Assembly: GCF_018449515.1 (NCBI RefSeq)
Contig: NZ_JAAVUQ010000018.1
Coordinates: 1 to 64,000, forward strand
Source of the DNA: Caballeronia sp. dw_19
GTDB taxonomy: Bacteria; Pseudomonadota; Gammaproteobacteria; Burkholderiales; Burkholderiaceae
DNA length: 64,000 bases
Reading direction: 5' to 3'
Part shown: positions 16,689 to 25,205 of the stretch, in pieces
Layout of the letters: every line of letters begins with the position of its first letter
Position numbering within the stretch: the stretch's first letter is position 1
The notes under the pieces: model-generated
The model's database searches: none
Told to the model about the DNA's origin: nothing
What the model saw: the letters and a program-made list of their open reading frames with translations, nothing else
Position numbers and translations under genes: made by a program

Positions 16689-16708
16689 TAAGCAAAGTTG
16701 AATTGCTT
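16689..16708. promoter_or_regulatory. candidate operator upstream of the flavoprotein gene
   Basis: AAGCAA at 16690-16695 and TTGCTT at 16703-16708 are perfect inverted halves separated by 7 bp. TAAGCAA recurs before tauA and before the binding-protein gene at 10996. This would suit a LysR-type or CysB-like activator, but the assignment is inference. Confidence 0.3.
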
Positions 16709-16775
16709 GGTTGCCAGCGCGCGCGTCCCTTTTCAATATCTCGACCATCCCTCCATTTCCTGATCAACCCGCGCA

Positions 16776-18220
16776 ATGACAACCACAGCCGCCAATCCCG
16801 ATGCAAACGCGCTCGATGCGCTGCGCCTGCTAGGCCCCGACCTGATAACTGGGTGCCGGACCGCGCGGGTATCGACCACAACGTCGTGATCGTTGGCGGC
16901 GGACAGACCGGCGTCGCGTTTGCGTTCGCGCTGCGGCACGCGGGTATCGGCAAGGTGTCGGTGATCGATGCGGCAGCCGACGAAGCGAGTGCGGGCGTCT
17001 GGCTCAACCGGGCGCGCATGAACAAATTGCGTACGCCGAAGACGCTGACAGGGCCGGAACTCAGCGTGGCGGGATTGAGCTTCCAGGCATGGTTCGAAGC
17101 GCGTTGGGGCGCGGCGGCCTATGCGGATATCGACCGGATTCCTCGCGTGCGCTGGGCCGAATATCTTGGGTGGTATCGACACTTCCTGAAGATTCCGATT
17201 CGTTATGCCACGCGTCTCACGCGGATTGAACCGGTGGACTCGCACTTCCGGTTGCGCCTGCTGAACGCGGAGGGTGACGAGCATGTCGAGACGGCACGCA
17301 AGGTCATCCTGTGCAACGGCGTAGCGGGTAATGGCGCTGCACAGATACCGGCTGTGCTATACGAGAACCTGCCGCGCTCGCTCTACGCACATACCTCCGA
17401 GCCTATCGATTTCACTGCACTGCGTGGCAAAGCGGTGGCGGTGATCGGCGGTGCGGCGTCCGCTTTCGACGCCGCTGCTACGGCACTCGAAGCGGGCGCC
17501 GGGCAGGTGCATCTCTTTGTGCGCCGCCCCGCGATTCCCGCCGTGCCTATCACGCGTACCCGAGCGTACCCCGGTGCGTACGACAACTACCCGCAGTTAC
17601 CGGACGCCTTGCGCTGGCGTCAGGCATTGCGCTTCCGCCAGGCAGGTTCAACGCCTCCGGTCGACGCCGTGGAACGCGTGACGAAGCATCCGAACTTTCA
17701 TCTGCATCTTGGCGCGGCTTGGAATCACGCAAGCGCGGAGGGCGGGCATATTGCGGCCCAGGTAGGCAACGAGCACTTCCGGTTCGACTTTGCGATCGCG
17801 GGTACCGGCTATCTTGTCGACCCGGCTGTGCGTCCTGAGCTTTCAGCGGTATCGAAAGACATCCTGCTGTGGCGTGACCGATATGTCCCCGCGGATAGCG
17901 AGCGCGATGACTATCTCGGTGCTCATCCCTACCTTGGTGCAGCGCTCGAGTATCTGGAGAAAATCCCCGGAACGGCGCCGTATCTCGCGAACCTTCACGT
18001 CTACAACCCTGCGGGCCTCGTCAGCTCCGGTGTGCCGGTAGGCGACGTGCCGAGCATGAAGCGCGATATCCCGGCGGTGGTGAGCCGGATCAGCCGCGAT
18101 CTGTTTCTCGCCGATCTCGATCGCCACGAGGAACGCCTGAATGGCGAGGTGCCTCCCGACTTCAACGAGACGCTCTATGCGCATAGTGTGTGGCAAGGAG
18201 AGAGGGCCGATATCGTCTGA
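16776..18220 (+). CDS. FAD/NAD(P)-binding oxidoreductase, apparent 1-nt frameshift
   Basis: A flavin monooxygenase-like protein of about 480 aa once the frame is repaired. The main frame encodes NWVPDRAGIDHNVVIVGGGQ (FAD dinucleotide fold), MNKLRTPKTLTGPELSV, and AVAVIGGAASAFDAAATALE (second Rossmann motif). It lacks a credible start before NWVPDR. The ATG at 16776 in another frame encodes ANALDALRLLGPD, which fits directly onto PDNWVPDR if one C is missing near 16841. The related gene at 55137-56612 has the same order (LPAREWVPGKTH, then VAVIGGGMAG). So this is either a real 1-nt deletion that inactivates the gene or a sequencing error. Its homologues oxidise organosulfur or amine substrates; the substrate here is unknown. 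Confidence 0.8.
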
Positions 18221-18393
18221 ACGTTCATGCAATCGATAAAGCACGTGGCCTCATAAACTTATCGCAAACGAATAATTGTTAAGAGTCCGGCACGTCGCTA
18301 GTCTTAGCGTTTGTAGCGAGATAACGCGTTTTCGACAATTCGGCTCCAGTGCGTGCGCACAGGTTTTTCAACGTAACGAGGGCCTTCCCCATC

Positions 18394-19485
18394 ATGTCCG
18401 GCACTCCTCATTTCGATCCAGCCTCCGGACACCCCAGCGTCGGGTTCCAGCCGCATGCGGCGAGCACCCGGACGCAACCGGCCCGCGTGAGCGCGGCGTC
18501 TTCGAGCGAGGCGGGCAAGAGCCTGTTGCCCGCATGGCTGGCAGCACTGGCATGGCTCGCCAGCGCCGGCTTGACGCGCTGGTGGCCTGACGCGGACGAG
18601 TGGCCCTACACCGGTCATCTGCTGGTCCTCAAGCTGGTGCTCGCGGTGACGGCGTTGCTGATAGGCGTGGCAGCGCGCAGAAGCCTCCTGGCGCGCCAGG
18701 CCGATGCGCCTCAATCACGCGCTGAACGCTGGCTTGCGGCCATGCCCTGGTTCGTTGCGCTCGCGGTGGCGGTGACGGCGTGGGAAGTACTCACCGCGAA
18801 ACTCGAATGGCTGCCTCGGCCATTTTTCGCTCCCCCTCAAGCACTGATCGCCGTTTATTTCGATGACTTCCCCCGCCTCGGATCAAGCGTCGCCCATTCT
18901 TTCGGATTGCTTGCTTATGGTTATGTGATCGGAGCGATAGTGGGCTTTGTGACAGGAGTCGGGATCGGCTGGTCGCGAGCAGTGGGGTACTGGCTGCATC
19001 CGGTATTGCGGCTGATCGGTCCGTTGCCGGCTACCGCCTGGTTACCGCTGGCGTTCTTTTTCTTTCCGTCGAGCTTTAGCGCCAGCGTGTTCCTGATTGC
19101 GCTCGCCACCGGCTTTCCCGTGGCGGTGCTTACATGGTCGGGCGTGGCCGGCGTCAACAGCGCGTTCTACGACATCGCCCGTACGCTTGGCGCACGGCCC
19201 GGTTTTCTGATCCTGAAGGTTGCGATACCGGCGGCGTTGCCGTCTGTATTCGTCGGACTTTTCATGGGGTTGGGGGCGTCGTTTTCCGTGCTGATCGTGG
19301 CGGAGATGATGGGTGTGAAAGCAGGGCTCGGCTGGTATTTGCAATGGGCGCAGGGATGGGCGGCTTACTCGAACATGTACGCGGCGTTGCTGGTCATGGC
19401 GCTCATGTGCTCGGGCCTGATCACGTTGCTGTTCCGCTTTAGAGACCGGTTACTTGCCTGGCAGAAGGGGTTGTTGAAATGGTAA
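18394..19485 (+). CDS. nitrate/sulfonate/taurine-type ABC transporter permease
   Basis: 363 aa from the ATG at 18394 (MSGTPHF); a GTG at 18349 is possible but less likely. It is longer than the usual 260 aa because of an N-terminal extension: about 45 disordered residues followed by two extra membrane segments (LLPAWLAALAWLASAGL and LLVLKLVLAVTALLIGVA). The SsuC/TauC-like permease core starts near WFVALAVAVTAWEVLTAKLE. IGPLPATAWLPLAFFFFPSS and YDIARTLGARPGFLILKVA are the family signatures. The stop overlaps the ATPase start by 7 nt. Confidence 0.88.
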   Translation: MSGTPHFDPASGHPSVGFQPHAASTRTQPARVSAASSSEAGKSLLPAWLAALAWLASAGLTRWWPDADEWPYTGHLLVLKLVLAVTALLIGVAARRSLLARQADAPQSRAERWLAAMPWFVALAVAVTAWEVLTAKLEWLPRPFFAPPQALIAVYFDDFPRLGSSVAHSFGLLAYGYVIGAIVGFVTGVGIGWSRAVGYWLHPVLRLIGPLPATAWLPLAFFFFPSSFSASVFLIALATGFPVAVLTWSGVAGVNSAFYDIARTLGARPGFLILKVAIPAALPSVFVGLFMGLGASFSVLIVAEMMGVKAGLGWYLQWAQGWAAYSNMYAALLVMALMCSGLITLLFRFRDRLLAWQKGLLKW

Positions 19486-20348
19486 GCACGCAAGGTGTTG
19501 CGCAATCGGCGCAAGCCGCGCAGCCGGCATTCAAGGCCGCGGCAACCGGCGCGCGTATCGACGTCAGCGACGTGAGTCATCGGTTCTCGCTGCACGGCGC
19601 GGCGCTGCCGGTTCTCGACGATGTCAGCTTCTCGGTTGCACCGGGTGAGTTCGTCGCATTGCTCGGGCCCAGCGGTTGTGGCAAGTCGACCTTGCTCAGG
19701 CTCGTGGCCGGACTCGATGCCCCTGCGGTTGGCACGGTGTCGTCGAACGGGGTGGCTATACGCGGTCCGGACCCGTCGCGGGTCGTGGTGTTTCAGGATC
19801 CGACGTTGTATCCGTGGCGCACGGTACGCGCCAATGTTGGCCTTGGACCCGAGGCGCAGCGCAGACGGCGGCGGTTTCCGTGGAGCCGGGCTCGCTCGGT
19901 CGAGTCTCTTCCCGATGGCGAGCGTTCGGCGGAACAGCGTATAGACGCCGCGTTGCAACTGGTCGGTCTGACCGACTTCGCGGCCGCCTACCCGCATCAG
20001 TTGTCCGGAGGCATGGCGCAGCGTGTTGCGCTGGCGCGCGCGCTTGTCAACGATCCCGAGTTGCTTGTACTCGATGAGCCGTTCGGCAAGCTGGACTCTC
20101 TCACCCGGCTGCGGATGCAAGGCGAGCTGGTGAAGTTGTGGCTGGACGCGCGCTTCTCCGTGCTGCTTGTGACACACGATGTGGAAGAGGCGTTGTTCCT
20201 TGCAAACCGGGTGATTGTTTTCAGTGAGCGACCGGCAAGGGTGACTGCGGAAGTGCGCAATGACGCGCCGTATCCGCGGCATCGAGACGATCCCAAGCTG
20301 GTTGAACTCAGGCGCGAAGTGCTTGCGTTACTTGGTCTGGTTGCTTGA
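19479..20348 (+). CDS. ABC transporter ATP-binding protein, SsuB/TauB class
   Basis: 289 aa. Walker A GPSGCGKST at residues 63-71, Q-loop FQDPTLYPWRTVRANV, signature LSGGMAQR at 175-182, and Walker B LLVLDE at 195-200. Between Q-loop and signature there is an Arg-rich insertion (about 127-155, with SVESLPDGERSAEQR) not seen in standard SsuB. Its start overlaps the permease stop. It works with the permease at 18394 and the binding protein at 20423. Confidence 0.9.
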   Translation: MVSTQGVAQSAQAAQPAFKAAATGARIDVSDVSHRFSLHGAALPVLDDVSFSVAPGEFVALLGPSGCGKSTLLRLVAGLDAPAVGTVSSNGVAIRGPDPSRVVVFQDPTLYPWRTVRANVGLGPEAQRRRRRFPWSRARSVESLPDGERSAEQRIDAALQLVGLTDFAAAYPHQLSGGMAQRVALARALVNDPELLVLDEPFGKLDSLTRLRMQGELVKLWLDARFSVLLVTHDVEEALFLANRVIVFSERPARVTAEVRNDAPYPRHRDDPKLVELRREVLALLGLVA

Positions 20349-20422
20349 GGTGGCAAGTGAGTTTCCTGATCAAAATCACACAGACAAAATATCAATAACG
20401 AACGACCCGTGGAGAATGTTTG

Positions 20423-21478
20423 ATGAATCGTCCTGATGCCGATGATGGCGAAAAAGCCGTCGTGCCGGAGAATATTTCGCGCCGCGCGTGGCTGCGCAAG
20501 ACCGCATGGACCGCTGGTGCGGCGGCACTTGGCGGGGCATCGTTTGGTCTTGCAGGATTGCCTGCCCGTGCCGACAACAGCCGGTTGAAACAGTTGAAGT
20601 TATCGTGGAATGCCGGTGCGATTTGTACGGCGCCGGTACCGGTGGCGGTCAAGCAGGGCTTCTTTGCCAAGCGTGGCCTGGACGTTGAGCTGATCAACTT
20701 CGCTGGGTCCACGGACCAGTTGCTCGAAGCCATTGCAACCGGCAAGTCGGATGCCGGGGTCGGCATGGCGCTGCGCTGGATCAAGCCGCTGGAACAGGGC
20801 TTCGATGTCAAGCTTACTGCCGGCATTCACGGCGGCTGCATGCGCTTGCTCGCGACGCGCAGTTCGGGAATTGTCGATCTGCCCGGCTTGCGCGGCAAGA
20901 TAGTGGGCGTGAGCGACATGGCGAGTCCAGCCAAGAACTTCTTTGCTATCACGCTGAAGAAGATCGGCATTGATCCGGATAACGATGTTCAGTGGCGTCA
21001 GTATCCGGCCAACTTGCTGGGCGAGGCGTTGAAGAAGGGCGAGATCCATGCGATAGCGGACGGCGATCCGACCATCTGGATGCTGCGGGAATCGGACCAT
21101 CTCTACGAGGTGTCGAACAACCTGTGCGGTGAGTATCAGACGCGCGTGTGCTGCGTGCTCGGCGTGCGTGGGACGCTGGTAAGGAAAGATCGTGCGACGG
21201 CGCAGGCATTGACGCAGGCTTTGCTCGACGCAACTGAATGGACGGCGAACCATCCTGCGGAAGCGGCGACTATCTTTGCGCAGTACGCGCCGCAAGCGGA
21301 CGTGGCGCAACTGACCGCCATGCTCAAGAGTCACACGGATCATCATCATCCGACGGGGGATGCGTTCAAGAAGGAGATTGCGCTGTACGCGGACGACTTG
21401 AAGACCGTGGGCGTGTTGAACGGCAGCACGGATTCGAGCCACTTTGCTAATCGGGTGTTCTCGGATGTGTTGGTTTAG
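20423..21478 (+). CDS. Tat-exported ABC transporter substrate-binding protein
   Basis: 351 aa. The ATG at 20423 has GGAG eight nt upstream. The N-terminus SRRAWLRKTAWTAGAAALGG is a twin-arginine signal followed by a hydrophobic core and an ARA-type cleavage region near residue 52. The mature part (LKLSWNAGAICTAPVPVAVK, then GLDVELINFAGSTDQLLEAI) belongs to the nitrate/sulfonate binding family. Tat export is unusual for this family but occurs in several such proteins, including the one at 41116. Composite repeat copy 2 begins 13 bp after its stop. Confidence 0.9.
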   Translation: MNRPDADDGEKAVVPENISRRAWLRKTAWTAGAAALGGASFGLAGLPARADNSRLKQLKLSWNAGAICTAPVPVAVKQGFFAKRGLDVELINFAGSTDQLLEAIATGKSDAGVGMALRWIKPLEQGFDVKLTAGIHGGCMRLLATRSSGIVDLPGLRGKIVGVSDMASPAKNFFAITLKKIGIDPDNDVQWRQYPANLLGEALKKGEIHAIADGDPTIWMLRESDHLYEVSNNLCGEYQTRVCCVLGVRGTLVRKDRATAQALTQALLDATEWTANHPAEAATIFAQYAPQADVAQLTAMLKSHTDHHHPTGDAFKKEIALYADDLKTVGVLNGSTDSSHFANRVFSDVLV

Positions 21479-21491
21479 AGATTGATTTTTC

Positions 21492-22577
21492 GCTCGCGCC
21501 GGTGGACGGTTTTTTGGGGGGCGGTTGGGGTTGGTCCGGGTTCCATGGTTAGTGGTCGGGGTTGATGTTGGGGTGGTGGTTTCGGCGGTAGTGGTCTGAG
21601 TCAATGCCGGGTTGCTGCTTTCAGCGTTAGTGGTCTGCGAGAGTCGGATTTTCTCTTTATCACTATTAGCCACTGTGCGTGGCGGCACGTCATTTCTTTG
21701 TCCAAAGCGACAAAGAAACGAAGCAAAGAAAACGCTTTCAACCACGCTACCCTAAGTGTCCACAGCGTGCAGTTTTGATTCATAGGTGCCCCAAAAGCAC
21801 GGTGCTCGCCAGAGCGACGGATGTTTGAACCCCTCCTTCTCGCGAATCCTGACACGAACACGCTTCGCCCCGTACGCTCTCGGGCAAGCACAATTGCCAA
21901 GGAACCCGCACGGCCTTACAGGTATTTACGGCTGCGGTTCTTCGCGGGTTAGCTACCTGGTCTGTGCGACCGTATTCATAGGCCACAGCTTCTTGCGTGT
22001 TTGTGTTTACTGCTTCAGTTTTTTTGAATTGGCCGCGCGTTCTGTACAGCTATTTTCGTCGGTTACGCCCGCCCGCGTCTTCGCGACCTCGTTTCCAGCA
22101 GGGTTGACTACGTGGTTCGAGGCACATACACATTTGGTGGTGGTTGTCCGCGGATAGCGCGGGGTGTCCCTTGGGCAGGTTCAATCACTGGTGGCGAAGC
22201 GTGTGGGTATCCGTGTTCGGAGAAGGAGGGTTTCAAACATCCTTCGCTCTGGCGAGCACCGTGCTTTTGGGGCACCTATGAATCAAAACTGCACGCTGTG
22301 GACACTTAGGGTAGCGTGGTTTAAAAGCGCTTTCTTTGCTTCGTTTCTTTGTCGCTTTGGACAAAGAAATGACGTGCCGCCACGCACAGTGGCTAATAGT
22401 GATAAAGAGAAAATCCGACTCTCGCAGACCACTAACGCTGAAAGCAGCAACCCGGCATCAACCCCGACCACTACCGCCGAAACCACCACCCCAACATCAA
22501 CCCCGACCACTAACCATGGAACCCGGACCAACCCCAACCGCCGCCCAAACCCCCAAAAACCGTCCACCGGCGCGAGC
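21492..22577. repeat. composite inverted-repeat element, copy 2
   Basis: The perfect 16-bp terminal repeats lie at 21492-21507 and 22562-22577. The left arm (to about 21915) has the GTACGCTCTCGGGCAAG inner end and the right arm (from about 22148) has the GATAGCGCGGGG inner end, so the element is flipped relative to copy 1. The arm palindromes are at 21693-21718 and 22344-22369. The core (about 21916-22147) shares TTTTCGTCGGTTAC, CTTCGCGACCTCGTTT and ACGTGGTTCGAG with the reverse complement of the copy 1 core. It fills the gap between two convergent genes completely: 13 bp from one stop and 8 bp from the other. No gene is evident. Confidence 0.87.
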
Positions 22578-22585
22578 GAAAAACC

Positions 22586-24061
22586 CTAGACCTTCACCTC
22601 AAGAACCAGCCTAGCCAGAAGCCTGACCAAAGGCTCAAACAACTCCGCCGATGTATTCCCATACCCCAGCACGAGCCCATTATCCTCGGGCATGGGCTGC
22701 AGCGCAAAACCGGATAACGGCCCGGGCGCCATGCCGTGCCGCCGTGCCGCATCGGCAATCTCGCGGTCGGGATAGCACGCCGGCAATCGTACCGTTAAGT
22801 GCAAGCCACAATACCCACCCTCAATGACATGCGTCATAGGCAAGTGCCGGGTCAACGCTTCTCTCAACGCATGCTGCCGGTCGCGATACAACCGCCGCAT
22901 GCGGCCCAAATGCCGGCTGAACTGACCGCTTTCGATGAACTCGGCCAACGCAAGCTGTTCATAACGGTGACCGCCTCGCAGCATGTCGTCCAGCGGCGCA
23001 CGCATCTGCGCCACCAGGGTCTCGGGCAAGACCAGAAACCCCAGGCGCAACGACGGAAACATCGTCTTGCTGAACGTGCCCACGTACAGCACGGGCGCCT
23101 GCGTCACCAATCCCTGCATGGCACCAATAGGCTCACCCGCGTGCCGGAATTCACTGTCGTAGTCGTCCTCGATGATCCACGCACCATGACGCTGAGCCTG
23201 CGCAATCAGCTCAAGCCGGCGCGCGACGGTCAGCACCGCGCCTGCGGGATATTGATGCGAAGGCGTCGTGTAGATCAGCCGTGGCGGCCGCGACTTCCAG
23301 TCGCTTTCATCGGCGATGAGACCATCGGCGTCAACGCGCATCGGCACCATGCGCAGGTCGCCCGCGCGCATCGCCGCCTTCGCTCCCCGATAACCCGGGT
23401 CTTCAATCCATGCCGTATCGCCGGCATTGGTCAGCAAGCGCACGCATAGCGAAAGCGCTTCTTGCGCCCCCTCGGTAATGACGACCTGAGCGGGTTCGCA
23501 TCGCACACCCCGGGCGATACCCAGATGCCGCGCAATCGACGCACGCAATGCCGGCTCGCCCGGAGGGTCCCCGTAACCAAGAGCCGATGACCCCGCGTTT
23601 CGAATGGCACGGTCGATTGCACGGCGCCACGCAGCCAGCGGGAAATGAGACAAGGCGGGAACACCCGGACGCAATGCAGCGTTCCCCTCGGCCGGCGGCG
23701 CGGTGGCCTGAATGCGCGTCAGCCGCTGCGAGGTGGCCGGCGCAGCCGGTGCATTGCGCCTGCCTTGCGGCGGCGCCGGACGCGACAACGCCGCTACCCG
23801 CGTGCCCTGCCGGTCAGGCTGCACATACCCTTCTGCCGCCAGCAGGTCGTACGCGGCAGTCACCGTGTTGCGGGAGATCGCCAGCGCCTCAGCCAGCGAG
23901 CGCGAGCCCGGCAGGCGGCTTCCTGGCGCAATGTGGCCGCCGAGGATGGCTTCCTTGAATCGATGGTGCAACTGCCGCTGCATGGGCGCCGCGCCGGGAC
24001 CTTTGGCGAGCGGAGCCTCAAGCAGGGTTTGCGGTACAGGCGACGAAGCAGCGGTTGTCAT
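22586..24061 (-). CDS. MocR/PdxR-type transcriptional regulator with aminotransferase domain
   Basis: 491 aa from the ATG at 24061 (MTTAASSPV); methionines at 24082 and 24100 are alternatives. The N-terminal winged helix is GntR-like (FKEAILGGHIAPGSRLPGSR, then LAISRNTVTAAYDLLAAEGY). The fold-type I aminotransferase domain from about residue 130 carries ITEGAQEALSLC, WIEDPGYRGAKAA, IIEDDYDSEFRHAG and the PLP-Lys motif YVGTFSKTMFPSLRLGF. MocR proteins use PLP or a PLP-bound amino compound as effector and often control a divergent gene, here the GNAT gene at 24235. Confidence 0.92.
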   Translation of the reverse strand: MTTAASSPVPQTLLEAPLAKGPGAAPMQRQLHHRFKEAILGGHIAPGSRLPGSRSLAEALAISRNTVTAAYDLLAAEGYVQPDRQGTRVAALSRPAPPQGRRNAPAAPATSQRLTRIQATAPPAEGNAALRPGVPALSHFPLAAWRRAIDRAIRNAGSSALGYGDPPGEPALRASIARHLGIARGVRCEPAQVVITEGAQEALSLCVRLLTNAGDTAWIEDPGYRGAKAAMRAGDLRMVPMRVDADGLIADESDWKSRPPRLIYTTPSHQYPAGAVLTVARRLELIAQAQRHGAWIIEDDYDSEFRHAGEPIGAMQGLVTQAPVLYVGTFSKTMFPSLRLGFLVLPETLVAQMRAPLDDMLRGGHRYEQLALAEFIESGQFSRHLGRMRRLYRDRQHALREALTRHLPMTHVIEGGYCGLHLTVRLPACYPDREIADAARRHGMAPGPLSGFALQPMPEDNGLVLGYGNTSAELFEPLVRLLARLVLEVKV

Positions 24062-24234
24062 AAGCGCAATGGAGAAGTGCATGGCAGCAGGCGGAGCCAT
24101 GAGCGTGGAGCCATGAAAAATACAGAATGTGGCACTTTCTAAGGTTCCATGATGCGCGTACGTTAGCACATGGCTTCACGCACGTTTTGCGTAAGCTCCT
24201 GCTCTACGACCGTCCCAAGCCGCAAGGAACCGTT

Positions 24235-24957
24235 ATGCCCAGCACCTTGAATCAGTATCAGCAACCCGTTGGCGAGTCCGTGCCCCACTGGACTGCGCGT
24301 GTGCATCCGCCGCGCGATCCTATCGAAGGACAGTATTGCCGGCTGGAGCCGCTCGAACCGCACCACGCGACCGACCTCTTCACTGCCTTTAGCCAGGCCC
24401 CGGACGGCCGTGACTGGACCTACATGCCGGTAGGCCCGTTCGACGATGCAGCGAGCTATCGCGAGTATGTCGAACGGGCCGCAGTCAGTCCCGATCCCCA
24501 GCACTATGCGGTCATCGACCTGAAGAGAGGCGCCGCGATCGGCACGCTGTCGCTGATGCGGATTGACCGGGCCAATGGGGTTATCGAAGTCGGCAACGTG
24601 GCGTTCTCGCCGCTGCTCAAACGCACGCCGATCTCGACGGAAGCCCAGTACCTGTTGATGAAACATGCGTTCGATGAACTCGGCTACCGCCGCTACGAAT
24701 GGAAGTGCGACGCGTTGAACGCGCCATCGCGGCAAGCGGCTGCGCGGCTGGGTTTCCAGTTCGAGGGCATCTTCCGGCAGGCCGTGCTCTACAAGGGACG
24801 GACACGGGATACTGCGTGGTTCTCAATCGTCGACAGCGAATGGCCCACGGTGCGTGCCGCATTCGAACAATGGCTCGCGCCGGAGAACTTCGATGCAGAA
24901 GGGCAGCAGCGCAAGTCGCTGGCGGACCTGCGCGCTCAGCTATCCAAGGCAGCCTAA
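24235..24957 (+). CDS. GNAT family N-acetyltransferase
   Basis: 240 aa. The ATG at 24235 is preceded by AAGGA. The RimJ/RimL-like layout is visible: YCRLEPLEPHHATDLFTAFS, AIGTLSLMRIDRANGVIEVG, EAQYLLMKHAFDELGYRRYE, DALNAPSRQAAARLGFQFEG and FRQAVLYKGRTRDTAWFSIV. It transfers acetyl from acetyl-CoA to an amine, with the acceptor unknown. It is divergent from the MocR gene with 173 bp between the starts. GTGGCACTTTC in that gap is part of the region where an operator would be expected. Confidence 0.9.
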   Translation: MPSTLNQYQQPVGESVPHWTARVHPPRDPIEGQYCRLEPLEPHHATDLFTAFSQAPDGRDWTYMPVGPFDDAASYREYVERAAVSPDPQHYAVIDLKRGAAIGTLSLMRIDRANGVIEVGNVAFSPLLKRTPISTEAQYLLMKHAFDELGYRRYEWKCDALNAPSRQAAARLGFQFEGIFRQAVLYKGRTRDTAWFSIVDSEWPTVRAAFEQWLAPENFDAEGQQRKSLADLRAQLSKAA

Positions 24958-25014
24958 GCCAAGTTTTTCTACTGCGGCTTTTGCGAGTTTCCGTTTGTAA
25001 TCTTTGTGGGTATT

Positions 25015-25068
25015 GAGCGCGGTGCTGGCCTCCCGGATGATCTGGGCACTGCCCAAGCGCGCTCTTTT
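25015..25068 (+). terminator. putative intrinsic terminator after the GNAT gene
   Basis: GAGCGCG at 25015-25021 pairs with CGCGCTC at 25058-25064, followed by TTTT. Inner GTGC and GCAC give a second short helix. It is 57 nt past the GNAT stop. Confidence 0.45.
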
Positions 25069-25205
25069 ATTGCTCGGTTATTGAAGCACGCATGATGCAC
25101 GCAAAGCCGTGCCGACGGATGTTTGATTGCTGCCGGCACGGTTCGGGTTTTCTTGCGCTTTCTCGCGCCGCGGCTACCGCCCGCGACGCGTATTCACCTC
25201 TGACT

